Positions 49,529 to 58,772 of a DNA stretch of 64,000 nt are shown here, piece after piece. The notes below the pieces were generated by a model. It was not told the origin of the DNA. It saw only the letters and a program-made list of their open reading frames with translations, and ran no database searches. The position numbers were made by a program, and so were the translations under genes. How positions within the stretch are numbered: the first letter of the stretch is position 1; the number at the start of each line of letters is the position of its first letter. Origin of the DNA: Psychromicrobium lacuslunae (GTDB lineage Bacteria; Actinomycetota; Actinomycetes; Actinomycetales; Micrococcaceae). The DNA lies in contig NZ_CP011005.1 of NCBI RefSeq assembly GCF_000950575.1, forward strand, positions 3,286,001 through 3,350,000, in the 5' to 3' direction.

Positions 49529-50770
49529 ATGTCGAGCTCACAGCACATTCTGCCGCCGAGTCAGCCCAAGCCGCTGAATCAGGGCGGGACGGTCGGCACG
49601 TTGACCAGGGCTGGTGAACTCTTTCAGATCTTTCGAGACGGCCAGCCGCGGACTCGAGCGGAGTTGGTGGCGCTGACGGGTTTGGCCAGATCCACGGTGG
49701 CAGCGAGGCTCGACGCGCTGACCGTGCTGGGTTTGATCGGACCCGCTGGTGAGGCACTTTCTTCGGGGGGTCGGCCGGCTTCGAAGGTGGCATTTCAGCC
49801 CGGCTCCCAGGTGATTCTCGGTGTGGATCTCGGTGCTACTCATCTCCTCGTCGGGTTGACTGATCTCAGTGGCACCATGCTCGCGCAGCGCAGAGTGAGC
49901 GCCGAGATCGGCTTAGGCCCCGAGGCGGTGCTGGATCTGGCACTTCGGCAGGCCGAGGAACTGCTGGCAGCTGCTGGGCGGAAGCCGAGCGAGCTCGCCG
50001 GTATCGGCATTGGTTTGCCCGGGCCGGTAGAGCATGCCTCCGGGAAGCCGGCAAATCCGCCGATAATGCCGGGCTGGGATGGTTTTGATGTGCCCGGATA
50101 CATTCAGCGCAGTTACCCCACCGAGGTCTTGGTCGATAATGATGTGAACATTATGTCGCTTGGTGAGCGTGCTGCTTTCTGGCCTGACGCTGACGAACTG
50201 CTTTTCGTCAAGGTTGCCACCGGTATCGGCTCTGGTGTGATTTGCGGCGGACTATTGCAACGAGGTGCAGACGGTACCGCGGGGGATCTGGGGCATGTGC
50301 GCGTGCAGCGCGGCGCAGGAGTCTTCTGCCGATGCGGCAATGAAGGCTGTTTGGAAGCGATCGCCTCCGGTCCGGCGATTGCCAGGGTACTCAATGACGC
50401 AGGATTTGCTGCGCTGACCGGCGAAGATGTGCTGGCCTTGGTCCGCGCCGGGAACGTGCAGGCGGTCCAAGCAATCAGGCAGGCTGGCCGAGACGTGGGG
50501 GAAGTTCTCGCCACGTGCGTGAGTATGCTCAACCCTCAAATTATTGTGATCGGTGGCTCGCTCTCGCTCGCCGGGGAGCACCTACTGGCGGGGGTGCGTG
50601 AGGTGGTTTACAGCCGTTCGCTGCCGCTAGCGACCTCTCGGCTGCAAATCGTACAGTCGCGCGCTGGCGCGGAGGCGGGGGTACTCGGGGCGAGCCGGAT
50701 GGTAAGCGATCATGTGCTCTCTGCGTCAATGATTGACGCTGCACTGAACTCGACAGCTAGCACCGATTAG
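49529..50770 (+). CDS. ROK-family transcriptional regulator
   Basis: A 413-residue XylR/NagC-type repressor. An N-terminal winged helix (RTRAELVALTGLARSTVAAR, about 41-60) precedes a sugar-kinase-like domain: ILGVDLGATH phosphate loop, GIGIGLPGPV, VDNDVN, and the ROK zinc motif FCRCGNEGCLEA. It is expected to repress the divergent isomerase/dehydrogenase operon until its sugar binds. The kinase residues are largely retained, but the HTH argues for regulation. Confidence 0.9.
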   Translation: MSSSQHILPPSQPKPLNQGGTVGTLTRAGELFQIFRDGQPRTRAELVALTGLARSTVAARLDALTVLGLIGPAGEALSSGGRPASKVAFQPGSQVILGVDLGATHLLVGLTDLSGTMLAQRRVSAEIGLGPEAVLDLALRQAEELLAAAGRKPSELAGIGIGLPGPVEHASGKPANPPIMPGWDGFDVPGYIQRSYPTEVLVDNDVNIMSLGERAAFWPDADELLFVKVATGIGSGVICGGLLQRGADGTAGDLGHVRVQRGAGVFCRCGNEGCLEAIASGPAIARVLNDAGFAALTGEDVLALVRAGNVQAVQAIRQAGRDVGEVLATCVSMLNPQIIVIGGSLSLAGEHLLAGVREVVYSRSLPLATSRLQIVQSRAGAEAGVLGASRMVSDHVLSASMIDAALNSTASTD

Positions 50771-50816
50771 ATTCAGTCAAATGACGAAACCTGCCAGTCT
50801 TTTGATTGACTCCCGG

Positions 50817-50925
50817 TATAAGTTCCCCTAAGTTAGGTTGCCTAAGGTCGCGTTCGAGCAGCAAGGATCGGCCTTCTCTGACTCGTTGCGGAGAGTTCTG
50901 TCCCCCAATCTGAGCTCTCCGCAAC
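50817..50925 (+). other. Possible small-RNA unit or decayed promoter with iron-box-like sites
   Basis: A TATAAG box (50817-50822) is followed by three half-sites CCTAA-G-TTAGG-TTG-CCTAA (50827-50845). Then a perfect 11-bp hairpin GTTGCGGAGAG / CTCTCCGCAAC (50885-50895, 50915-50925) with a 19-base loop is followed by GTTCTCTT. No frame here encodes a protein. The TTAGG/CCTAA units resemble DtxR/IdeR half-sites, but the spacing is one base short of the 19-mer. It may be a short transcript or simply the end of the ROK message. Confidence 0.35.
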
Positions 50926-50972
50926 GTTCTCTTGCGGCTAGGCCAAGCAGTGATGAAAGTCTGTAGGGCTGG

Positions 50973-51671
50973 CTAAATTGCGCACCCATCCGGGCCGCAA
51001 GCCTCGGCCGTCGAGTCGCCGGCCATCGTGAGGGGCTGCCCGGCTCTCCAGGCTTCCGCCAAGGTCTGACTGAAAACGGCCGAGCTTTGGGCGCCGGACA
51101 CCCCGTATTTCCGATCAATCACGAAAAATGGCACTCCCTGGATGCCGAGGGTGTGAGCTTCAGCGATATCCTGATCGACGGCGTCCTCGAATTCCCGCCC
51201 GGTCAGGGCTTCTCTGGCGGCGGCGACATCTAGCTCTAGCTCGGCAGCAACTTCGATAAGAGTTTCTAACTTGCCGATGTCGCCACCTTCCTCAAAATGC
51301 AACTTCAGCAGTCGCTCTTTGGCGGCGTCCTGCTTGCCGCTGAGTGCGGCAAAGTGAATTAGTTCGTGACCTAGGTGACTATTTGCCACTGTGAGGGTAT
51401 CGAAGTCGTAATTGAGTCCCTCACCCGCGGCCTGCGACTTCACATGCTCGAACATTTGAGCCACACTTTCGGCGGGCATGCCCTTCCGCTTGCTCAAATA
51501 GTCCAGTTCGCTACCGTCGTAGTGCTCTGGAATGCTCGGATCGAGCTGGAAACTTTTCCACTCGATTTCCACCTGATCGCGGTAGGGAAATTCCGCTAGG
51601 GCTGACTCGAAGCGACGCTTCCCTATGTAGCACCAGGGGCAAGCAATATCTGACCAAATTTCAATCTTCAC
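50973..51671 (-). CDS. DsbA-family (FrnE-like) thiol oxidoreductase
   Basis: A 232-residue cytoplasmic thioredoxin-fold protein. CPWC (11-14) is the active site, within WSDIACPWCYIGKRRFE. The helical insert (about 60-140) and the cis-Pro loop GIQGVPFFVID are typical of the FrnE branch. No signal peptide is present. Two further cysteines near the end (CGPDGCAI) could form a second redox pair, as seen in some FrnE proteins. It is likely a disulfide isomerase or polyketide-type isomerase in redox stress. Confidence 0.88.
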   Translation of the reverse strand: MKIEIWSDIACPWCYIGKRRFESALAEFPYRDQVEIEWKSFQLDPSIPEHYDGSELDYLSKRKGMPAESVAQMFEHVKSQAAGEGLNYDFDTLTVANSHLGHELIHFAALSGKQDAAKERLLKLHFEEGGDIGKLETLIEVAAELELDVAAAREALTGREFEDAVDQDIAEAHTLGIQGVPFFVIDRKYGVSGAQSSAVFSQTLAEAWRAGQPLTMAGDSTAEACGPDGCAI

Positions 51672-51709
51672 GCCTAGTCCAACCGGGGAAGTGCCTGAGT
51701 CATTCCCGG

Positions 51710-53338
51710 TTATCCGGTCCAGATTGGCAACTCGATCTTGCTAGGATGCTTCTCTCCGCTGAAGATTTCGACCCGATTCGGACCTCCGACTTGGGCGGTG
51801 GCCACCGATTCGCCGGTGCCGAAGTTGCGATCGTAGCGAGGCCAGGCAGCCGCCGAAATCTGCACGCGCAGCCGGTGGCCGGAGCGGAACCGATAGGCGG
51901 TGGGGTCCAGCTGGATCGTGGCCTCGCGGATCTGCTCAGGCTCGGCATCGTTCGCTAACCTAATAATGCCATCGCAAACATTGAGGGACACGCCCTGCTC
52001 GTCAACGTCGCAAAGTCTGACAAAAACATCCACCAGGGGATTGCTGGCGCGAAGATGCACTGTCGCCTGTAGTTCGCCGATCACATCGAGGTCGGTTGCC
52101 AAGCGCTCACTGCTGAACACCAGCACATCGGGGCGAGATTCCCGTTCGGCGTTATCGAGTTGCTTGGCTGGGCTGGCCAGCAGCGGTCCACCGATATTCG
52201 GGGTCGGATCGTCGGGGGAGTAGCTGAAAGCGGTCGAGCCCGCAGCGGTAGGCTGCTCGCTTAGCGAACGGTCGGCACCGAGAAAACGTGTTTGCGTTGT
52301 GCTAGCTGGCGGCCACTGCTCAAAGTCGAGCCAACGGTCTGCCTTTTGCAGGTAGAGCCGCACCGGTGGCCGCTGGAGCGGCGCGGGGTCAGCGGTGAAG
52401 ATGGCTTTTAGGAAGCTCACCTGATCATTCAAGATAATGCCGACGCTCGCAGGCTGGCCGTGATTCCAAGGGCCGACCGTGAGTCGCGTGCTGCGCCCGG
52501 CAGCCTGCAGTCTTTTGAAATCCTCCAATTGTGAACGCACGAAGAGGTCGTACCACCCGCTGACCATGGTGGTCGGTACAGTCAGTTCTTCGATATTCTG
52601 CCCATGGTCGGCCTTCTCTGCCCAGTAGTTCTCGGTCGGATCGGAGTGCTCGGTGACGTCATGCAGGAACTGAACCCGGCGGCCAATCGCTGCCAGGTCT
52701 GCGTTGCCTAGCGGTAGGCCGCGCATCGCCGCTTGAGTGCGCTTGGCCTGTGCTGGGTTCGGCCAACTGCTAAACCGATCCTCTTGTCTGCCAATGGCGG
52801 CGGACCAGGCGACCATATCGTCGGCGGCAAAGGCTCCGCCCGGATAAAAGTTCGGTACAAAGTTGGCGGCGGTCACCGCTAGGCACATAGCTTCCAGTGG
52901 AGGTTCAAGATATGGGCCAACTGCCCACTGGGTGTGGCCGACATAGCTTGCGCCCGCGGTGGCTAGGCGGCCGTCACACCACGGTTGTTGCCTGAGCCAT
53001 TCCGCGGTGGCAATGCCGTCTTCGCGTTCGTGGTGGAAGGGGCGGAATTCGCCGCCTGAGCCGAACGTGCCGCGGGTGCTCTGAATCACGGTTTGCAGCC
53101 CCTGGGCGGCCATCATCCAGCCCTGCAATCTGGTCAGAATCCCGCTACGACCATAGGGTGTCCGGATCATCACTACCGGCCCACGGGCCGCAGTGTCCCC
53201 GTGTGGCACATAACGATCCGTGAGCAGCTCGACGCCGTCGGGCATAGTTGCCGGAATGTCCTTGATCAGAGTCGGTGGCTTGCCTTCTGGACGGGGCAGC
53301 CCGGCAATTTTGGTCAAGAGCTGGTTGAGTAGTGCCAC
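51710..53338 (-). CDS. CocE/NonD-family hydrolase
   Basis: A 542-residue serine hydrolase of the cocaine-esterase/X-Pro dipeptidyl-peptidase family. DIPATMPDGVELLTDRYVP opens the fold, RGTFGSGGEF gives the oxyanion region, GASYVGHTQW holds the nucleophile Ser, and a C-terminal jelly-roll domain (about 320-540, with LRASNPLVDVFVRLCDVD) is present. The start is taken as the GTG at 53338, because GGAGG stands 5 bases before it; a TTG at 53404 opens the frame but lacks a ribosome site. It hydrolyses esters or amides of unknown kind. Confidence 0.87.
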   Translation of the reverse strand: MALLNQLLTKIAGLPRPEGKPPTLIKDIPATMPDGVELLTDRYVPHGDTAARGPVVMIRTPYGRSGILTRLQGWMMAAQGLQTVIQSTRGTFGSGGEFRPFHHEREDGIATAEWLRQQPWCDGRLATAGASYVGHTQWAVGPYLEPPLEAMCLAVTAANFVPNFYPGGAFAADDMVAWSAAIGRQEDRFSSWPNPAQAKRTQAAMRGLPLGNADLAAIGRRVQFLHDVTEHSDPTENYWAEKADHGQNIEELTVPTTMVSGWYDLFVRSQLEDFKRLQAAGRSTRLTVGPWNHGQPASVGIILNDQVSFLKAIFTADPAPLQRPPVRLYLQKADRWLDFEQWPPASTTQTRFLGADRSLSEQPTAAGSTAFSYSPDDPTPNIGGPLLASPAKQLDNAERESRPDVLVFSSERLATDLDVIGELQATVHLRASNPLVDVFVRLCDVDEQGVSLNVCDGIIRLANDAEPEQIREATIQLDPTAYRFRSGHRLRVQISAAAWPRYDRNFGTGESVATAQVGGPNRVEIFSGEKHPSKIELPIWTG

Positions 53339-53424
53339 ATCATCCTCCGGTTCGAGCGTCGACGGTCGATACTCTGAGTCTATGACCGATGAAGAGCGAA
53401 TCAAAACGCTTTGATCAAAATTTA

Positions 53425-54768
53425 TCAGCCGACGGCATTGCTGCTCGCTGAGCGATCCCGCTCCTTATTCATCGTGGCTGCCATCCTTTTCTTCAATGGC
53501 GGCACCGCATTGACCAGTCGCATCCCGGTACGCATTGCGAAACTGGCGAATCGACCGCGGAAGCCGGTGTTGTAGATAGCATCGTTAGCGTTGAAGCGCT
53601 TCAGTGACTCCTCGACCTGGGTCCAGGCGTAGCCATGCAGCTGAGTTTCGTAATTGCTCACTGAGTCGATGGCCGACATTCCGGAGCGTAGATTGCTGGC
53701 TAAAATCTGAGCATCCTGCAGCGCGGTGTTGGCGCCCACGCCTAAGCCGGGGGTCATCGTGTGGATGGCGTCGCCAATGAGCGTCACCTGACTGCTCGGC
53801 CACGGTTCTAGGCGTTCGGTGGTGCGAATATTGAGCGGGAAACAGCTGCTCGGATCGGATCGACGAAATAGCTCGTGGAGATCCGGATGCCAGGCCGCGG
53901 TGCGTTCTTGGAGCAGGGTGTGTAGCGCTTGGCTGTCCAGGTCCATGAAGTTTTCTGGCAGGTTCTTACGGTGTGAACTGAAGCCGAGCATGATGTAGTC
54001 GCGGGTGTTGTCGAAAGTCATTCCCGGCCAGGACTTGAGTAGTTCGGCGTCGTTGCTGCCCGCCCCCGATTTCGGTGCGCCGTCAGCGTCCCAGGGGAAT
54101 TCCATCACGTGAATGATCGAGCTATCTCCGCCCGGAGCCTGCACCATAGTGACGCCGCGCAGCACCTTCGGCGTGAGTAACTTGCGGCTCTCTTCGGTGA
54201 GTGGCAGTTTTGCGGTCACGCCGAATAGCCCGGTCTCCTTGAGTTTTGCCTCGGGTAGGTACTGTTTGCGAACCGCAGAGTTGCTACCGTCCGCGCCGAC
54301 AAGGAGGTCGCCGGTAGCCGTGCTGCCGTCGTCAAAATGGGCTGTCACGCTCTGGTCGTTATTGACCTGATAATGAGTGAACTTCTTGTCGAAATGCACT
54401 ACCTTCTCTAGCCCGGTCAGCAGCACCTGCCGCAATGTCATTCGGCTCACCGAACGTTCAGCACCAGGATCTCCCGGCTGACTTTCGTCGAAGCCGCCAA
54501 TGCTGAGCAATTCCTTGCGCTGTTCGGTGAGCATAGTGAAATAGCGCGGCGGAACCGCCGTGGTGGCTTTGAAGATATTGAAGAGCTCGGTAGGCAGCAC
54601 TTCTGCCAAGGCGCGTGAGCCGTCGGGGGAGATGCCGACCCGGAAGCCAAAGAGACCGTCCCGGCGGGTGCGGTCGCGTTCATAAACAGCGACCTCGATA
54701 TCTGACTGATTGAGGGATTGAGCGAGGGCTAAGCCGCCGGTGCCGGCGCCAATAACGATGACTTTCAT
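53425..54768 (-). CDS. FAD-dependent monooxygenase
   Basis: A 447-residue group A flavin monooxygenase. GAGTGG (7-12) binds FAD, VAVYERD places the acidic residue on the ribose, VGADGSNSAVRKQ is the DG motif, and LIGDAIHTMTPGLGVGANTAL the GD motif. The ATG at 54768 has GGAG 7 bases upstream. It is divergent from a PadR regulator with a shared operator. The substrate is probably an aromatic compound or antibiotic, as in TetX/PgaE-like enzymes. Confidence 0.88.
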   Translation of the reverse strand: MKVIVIGAGTGGLALAQSLNQSDIEVAVYERDRTRRDGLFGFRVGISPDGSRALAEVLPTELFNIFKATTAVPPRYFTMLTEQRKELLSIGGFDESQPGDPGAERSVSRMTLRQVLLTGLEKVVHFDKKFTHYQVNNDQSVTAHFDDGSTATGDLLVGADGSNSAVRKQYLPEAKLKETGLFGVTAKLPLTEESRKLLTPKVLRGVTMVQAPGGDSSIIHVMEFPWDADGAPKSGAGSNDAELLKSWPGMTFDNTRDYIMLGFSSHRKNLPENFMDLDSQALHTLLQERTAAWHPDLHELFRRSDPSSCFPLNIRTTERLEPWPSSQVTLIGDAIHTMTPGLGVGANTALQDAQILASNLRSGMSAIDSVSNYETQLHGYAWTQVEESLKRFNANDAIYNTGFRGRFASFAMRTGMRLVNAVPPLKKRMAATMNKERDRSASSNAVG

Positions 54769-54800
54769 GAGTTTCTCCAAACGAGGACGAGATGTATCTA

Positions 54801-54841
54801 TAGTTGCACTGAAACTAGTATAAATGCAACTAGTGTAGAAT
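54801..54841. promoter_or_regulatory. Divergent PadR/monooxygenase operator and leaderless promoter
   Basis: TAGTTGCA (54801-54808) and TGCAACTA (54825-54832) form a perfect dyad with a 16-base spacer. AACTAGT occurs twice, at 54813 and 54828. TAGAAT (54836-54841) is the -10 of the padR gene, 7 bases before its ATG. Confidence 0.65.
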
Positions 54842-54848
54842 TTTTGCT

Positions 54849-55439
54849 ATGCCGGATCCTAAGAAAGTGCCGTTCAAGCCCTCCCCGCTAGCACTGGCGA
54901 TCCTGGGGTTGCTTGAAATTGAGCCAATGCACCCCTATAAAATTCAGCAGCTGATTAAGAAGTGGGGTAAGGACGAGTTCGTCAACGTGGGGCAACGGGC
55001 AAGCCTCTATAAGATGATCGCCAGGCTGCTGGAGTCCGGTTTAATCGCTGAACAGGGCAGCAGCAAAGACTCTCCCTATCCGGAGAAGACCAGTTATGCG
55101 CTCACTAACTCGGGTCGGGAATCGTCCCGGGCCTGGTTGCTAAAGATGCTTTCGACGCCGCGCAACGAATACCCTGAGTTTCCTGCCGCCTTGTCTTTTA
55201 TGATGGTGCTCCGGCCGCACCAGGTGGCGGAAGCGCTACGACTCAGATTGCAGGCCGTCCAAGCCAAGCTGGAGCAGTTGGCGGAGAATTTGGCCGCCGC
55301 CGATCAGATCCCAATCGCCCCGCGTGCTGCGTTGATTGAGAGCGAGTATGCACACATGCTGGCACTCGCCGAACGGGATTGGTTGGAGAAAGTAATAACG
55401 GATTTTGACGCCGGGGAAATCGCCTGGGAGCCCGCCTAA
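54849..55439 (+). CDS. PadR-family transcriptional regulator
   Basis: A 196-residue repressor. The N-terminal winged helix (LALAILGLLEIEPMHPYKIQQLIKKW, then RASLYKMIARLLESGLIAEQ) and the C-terminal alpha-helical dimer domain (about 100-190) are the PadR-s2 plan. It should repress the divergent FAD monooxygenase gene in the absence of its aromatic ligand. It is the only regulator near this gene. Confidence 0.9.
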   Translation: MPDPKKVPFKPSPLALAILGLLEIEPMHPYKIQQLIKKWGKDEFVNVGQRASLYKMIARLLESGLIAEQGSSKDSPYPEKTSYALTNSGRESSRAWLLKMLSTPRNEYPEFPAALSFMMVLRPHQVAEALRLRLQAVQAKLEQLAENLAAADQIPIAPRAALIESEYAHMLALAERDWLEKVITDFDAGEIAWEPA

Positions 55440-55485
55440 TTTAACCCACTTCATCGTGAGGTCTCTGCAGCGGCGTTCAAATGCC

Positions 55486-55520
55486 AATGGAGCGCTCCCG
55501 CAAAGCGGAAGCGCTCCATT
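55486..55520. terminator. Bidirectional hairpin between padR-like gene and aceB
   Basis: AATGGAGCGCT (55486-55496) and AGCGCTCCATT (55510-55520), perfect 11-bp stem, 13-base loop. It lies in the 150-base gap between two convergent genes. No long T run follows on either strand. Confidence 0.6.
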
Positions 55521-55592
55521 GAGTAACTGACCATCCCGTCACACCCGACTCTCGGGTCGTTTGAGGCAGTAACGACGACGGGCGGTCAAGCG

Positions 55593-57236
55593 TTAGGCAG
55601 CGGCCGTCGCCAACTCGGACTGCCGTGCTTCGTGTAGGAACCTGGCATAGGCCGGGACCGTCAGGAAGGTCGGGAAGGCTTCGCCGAGCGCCACCTCTTC
55701 GAAGATCTCCAGTGCGTCGTCAAATCTATCGCCTTGCTGACGCTCCAGTTTTTCGAACTCTTGGCCGGTCAACTCGCGAACCCACTCTTCGGTGATCACT
55801 TCACCTTGATCGGTGATCGCCTCAGCGTAGATCCATTGCCAGATCTGCGAACGAGAGATCTCGGCGGTTGCGGCGTCCTCCATCAGGTTGTGGATAGCGG
55901 CCGCTCCATTGCCGCGCAGCCACGATTCAATGTAGCGGATGCCAATCTCGATATTGGTGCGGATGCCGGGCTCGGTGATATTGCCTTCGGTTCCGGCGAT
56001 ATTCAACAACGCCTTGTCATCCGGAACGACGTCCTCACGCAACTTATCGATCTGATTCGGTTTGCCACCATTACTTGGATCGCCCAATACGCCGTCGAAA
56101 ACTTCGAGGGCCACCGGAACCAGATCTGGATGGGCGACCCAGGAGCCGTCAAAACCATCGGTTGCTTCCCGGGTCTTATCAGCGCGTACCTTGCCGAGTG
56201 CGATTTCATTAGCCTCCGGGTCGCGTCGATTCGGAATAAACGCAGCCATCCCACCGATCGCCATCGCGCCACGGCGGTGACAGGCTCGGACCAATTGCTC
56301 GGTGTAGGCACGCATAAACGGTGCAGTCATGGTGATCTGGTTCCGATCAGGAAGCACGAAACGCGGGCCCCGGGTGCGGAAGTTCTTGATCACCGAGAAC
56401 AAATAGTCCCAGCGCCCGGCATTCAAACCAGCGGCGTGATCCCGCAGCTCATAAAGGATCTCTTCCATTTCGAAAGCCGCAGTGATGGTCTCGATCAGCA
56501 CGGTGGCTCGGATGGTGCCCTGCGGGATGCCGAGCAAGTCCTGGGCCAAGATGAACAGATCGTTCCAGAGCCGGGCTTCCAGATGGTTTTCGATCTTCGG
56601 CAGGTAGAAGTACGGGCCGCGACCCTGATCGATCAGGCGCTGGGCATTGTGGAAGAAGTACAGTCCGAAGTCGACCACGCCGCCAGCGATGGGCTGGTTG
56701 TCAATCAGCATGTGCTTTTCCGGCAGATGCCAACCGCGCGGGCGAACCACGATGGTCGGGGTGGTTTCGCCGAGCTTGTATTCTTTGGTCACGCCGTTGA
56801 CGGTGGTGCTGAAGTCGATTCGACGTTCCAGCGCATCGCTCAGATTGAGTTGACCCTGGATCACGTTCTGCCAGCTGGGAGTGGAAGCATCCTCCATATC
56901 GGCCAGCCACACCTTGGCGCCCGAGTTCATCGCATTAATAGTCATTTTGCGATCAACCGGTCCGGTGATTTCCACTCGGCGATCCTCTAAACCAGGAGCT
57001 GGCGGAGCGACTCGCCAATTCGGATCCTCCCGGATTTCGGACGTCTCGCGCAAGAACCGCGGATCAACGCCGTTGCCGATCTGCTGCCGGCGATCTTGGC
57101 GTGCCTTGAGCAGTTCCTGACGACGGCCGTAGCTGGCGCGGTGCAGCGCCGCGATGAAGGCCAAGGCTTCCGGAGTCAGGACCTCGTCCTGACGTTCGAT
57201 GGATGGAGCGGTAATGGTGATCTGCTGGGAAGTCAT
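55593..57236 (-). CDS. aceB: Malate synthase A
   Basis: A 547-residue malate synthase, which joins glyoxylate and acetyl-CoA into malate. [35 protein letters not shown] (Mg-binding Glu) and [12 protein letters not shown] are the standard motifs of the A isoform. The catalytic Asp lies in the C-terminal region ([14 protein letters not shown]). The ATG at 57236 has AAGGA 7 bases before; an in-frame codon at 57287 is not supported. It follows aceA by 67 bases on the same strand, so the two glyoxylate-shunt enzymes should share a transcript. Confidence 0.96.
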   Translation of the reverse strand: MTSQQITITAPSIERQDEVLTPEALAFIAALHRASYGRRQELLKARQDRRQQIGNGVDPRFLRETSEIREDPNWRVAPPAPGLEDRRVEITGPVDRKMTINAMNSGAKVWLADMEDASTPSWQNVIQGQLNLSDALERRIDFSTTVNGVTKEYKLGETTPTIVVRPRGWHLPEKHMLIDNQPIAGGVVDFGLYFFHNAQRLIDQGRGPYFYLPKIENHLEARLWNDLFILAQDLLGIPQGTIRATVLIETITAAFEMEEILYELRDHAAGLNAGRWDYLFSVIKNFRTRGPRFVLPDRNQITMTAPFMRAYTEQLVRACHRRGAMAIGGMAAFIPNRRDPEANEIALGKVRADKTREATDGFDGSWVAHPDLVPVALEVFDGVLGDPSNGGKPNQIDKLREDVVPDDKALLNIAGTEGNITEPGIRTNIEIGIRYIESWLRGNGAAAIHNLMEDAATAEISRSQIWQWIYAEAITDQGEVITEEWVRELTGQEFEKLERQQGDRFDDALEIFEEVALGEAFPTFLTVPAYARFLHEARQSELATAAA

Positions 57237-57303
57237 GATGTGTCCTTTGCGGGAAATGCTGGATGAAAGCGGGCGAGGCTGCCCCACCGGCTGGAATTAT
57301 CGA

Positions 57304-58614
57304 TTAGTGGAATTGCTGGGCTTCGGTGGAGCCAGCCAAGGCGAGTGTGCTACCGCTGGGGTTCAGCGCGGTGGCGACCAGGTCGAAGTAGCCGGTGCCC
57401 ACTTCGCGCTGGTGTTTAGTTGCGGTGTAGCCGCGGTCTTCGGAGCCGAACTCCTTTTCCTGCAGTTCGACGTAGGCGCTCATGCCGTTGCGGGCGTAAC
57501 CATGGGCAAGATCGAACATCGAGTAGTTCAGGGCGTGGAATCCCGCCAGCGTGATGAACTGGAACTTGAAGCCCATCGCGCCAAGTTCACGCTGGAACTT
57601 AGCGATGGTGGCATCGTCCAGGTGCTTCTTCCAGTTGAAGGACGGCGAGCAGTTGTAAGCCAGCATCTGATCTGGGAACTCGCTGCGCACCGCCTCGGAG
57701 AACTTCTTCGCCAATTCCAGATCCGGGGTGCCGGTCTCCATCCAGATCAGGTCCGCATAGGGAGCGTAGGCTTTGGCCCGGGCGATGCAGGGTTCAATGC
57801 CATTGCGGACCTTGTAGAAACCTTCAGCGGTGCGCTCGCCGGTGGTGAATTCCTGGTCGCGCTCGTCCACGTCGGAGGTGATCAGGGTGGCTGCCTCAGC
57901 GTCGGTGCGGGCAATGATGACCGACGGGACACCTGCGACGTCGGCCGCCAGACGCGCCGCGTTCAGGGTTCGAACGTGCTGCTGGGTGGGGATCAGCACC
58001 TTACCGCCGAGGTGGCCGCACTTCTTTTCCGAAGCGAGCTGGTCCTCCCAGTGCACGCCCGAAGCGCCGGCCTGGATCATCGACTTCATCAGTTCGTAGG
58101 CGTTGAGCGGGCCGCCGAAGCCGGCTTCGGCATCAGCAACGATCGGCACTAGCCAATCTTCAACGGATTGTTTGCCTTCGGAGAATTCAATCTGATCCGC
58201 CCGAAGCAACGCGTTATTGATCCGGCGAACCACGGTGGGTACCGAATTGACCGGGTAGAGGGACTGATCCGGGTAGGTGTTGCCCGAGGTGTTGGCATCA
58301 GCGGCGACCTGCCAACCGGAAAGATAGATAGCCTTCAGACCGGCTTTGACCTGCTGCACGGCTTGATTGCCGGTGAGCGCGCCCAGCGAGTTGGTGTAGC
58401 CCTCGGGGCCGGCGTTGCGCAATTGATCCCAGAGTTTCTCGGAACCGCGGCGGGCCAGCGTGGCCTCTTCTTGTACGCGCCCGGCGAGCTTGACGACGTC
58501 GGCTGCCGAGTAATCGCGGCGTAAGCCTTCCCAACGGGGATTAGCTGCCCACTCCAATTCCAGTTGGTTGGCCAGCTCCAGCGTCTCTGCTGAGTTTTGC
58601 TGATTCTCCGACAT
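57304..58614 (-). CDS. aceA: Isocitrate lyase
   Basis: A 436-residue enzyme splitting isocitrate into succinate and glyoxylate. The catalytic loop KKCGHLGGK with its active Cys is intact, and GYSGGW-type and [20 protein letters not shown] motifs bind Mg and substrate. [12 protein letters not shown] is the second hallmark. GAGG stands 5 bases before the ATG. Together with malate synthase it lets the cell grow on acetate or fatty acids. It is divergent from a RamB-like regulator, as in corynebacteria. Confidence 0.97.
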   Translation of the reverse strand: MSENQQNSAETLELANQLELEWAANPRWEGLRRDYSAADVVKLAGRVQEEATLARRGSEKLWDQLRNAGPEGYTNSLGALTGNQAVQQVKAGLKAIYLSGWQVAADANTSGNTYPDQSLYPVNSVPTVVRRINNALLRADQIEFSEGKQSVEDWLVPIVADAEAGFGGPLNAYELMKSMIQAGASGVHWEDQLASEKKCGHLGGKVLIPTQQHVRTLNAARLAADVAGVPSVIIARTDAEAATLITSDVDERDQEFTTGERTAEGFYKVRNGIEPCIARAKAYAPYADLIWMETGTPDLELAKKFSEAVRSEFPDQMLAYNCSPSFNWKKHLDDATIAKFQRELGAMGFKFQFITLAGFHALNYSMFDLAHGYARNGMSAYVELQEKEFGSEDRGYTATKHQREVGTGYFDLVATALNPSGSTLALAGSTEAQQFH

Positions 58615-58720
58615 GATGCCTCATTCCATAACTTCTCTGGTTGTGCGCCTCGAACTGAGTTCGGGCTAAACTTCTGCTGGGTTTCTTCCCACTTCCTACT
58701 TTTCCGGCTTTTCAACAGCC

Positions 58721-58766
58721 TTTCTAGAAATTTTTCTGGAAAGATTTGCATTTCTTCACGTATTAT
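58721..58766. promoter_or_regulatory. aceA-ramB intergenic control region
   Basis: A perfect palindrome TTTCTAGAAA (58721-58730) is followed by an imperfect second copy, TTTCTGGAAA (58733-58742). TTTGCATTTCTT at 58746-58757 partly resembles the RamB half-motif TTTGCAAAGTTT. TATTAT (58761-58766) is the ramB -10, 6 bases before its ATG. Confidence 0.5.
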
Positions 58767-58772
58767 CAAGAA

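Noticed and set aside
50827-50845. TTAGG/CCTAA sites considered as a genuine IdeR/DtxR iron box
   Set aside because: The central spacing is one base short of the 19-base consensus and no iron gene follows; kept only as a weak lead.
55734-56990. Open frame of 418 codons on the plus strand opposite malate synthase
   Set aside because: It is the mirror of the high-GC aceB gene, has no ribosome site and resembles nothing; aceB itself is unmistakable.
57199-58152. Open frame of 317 codons opposite isocitrate lyase
   Set aside because: Shadow of aceA; the frame is open only because of codon bias.
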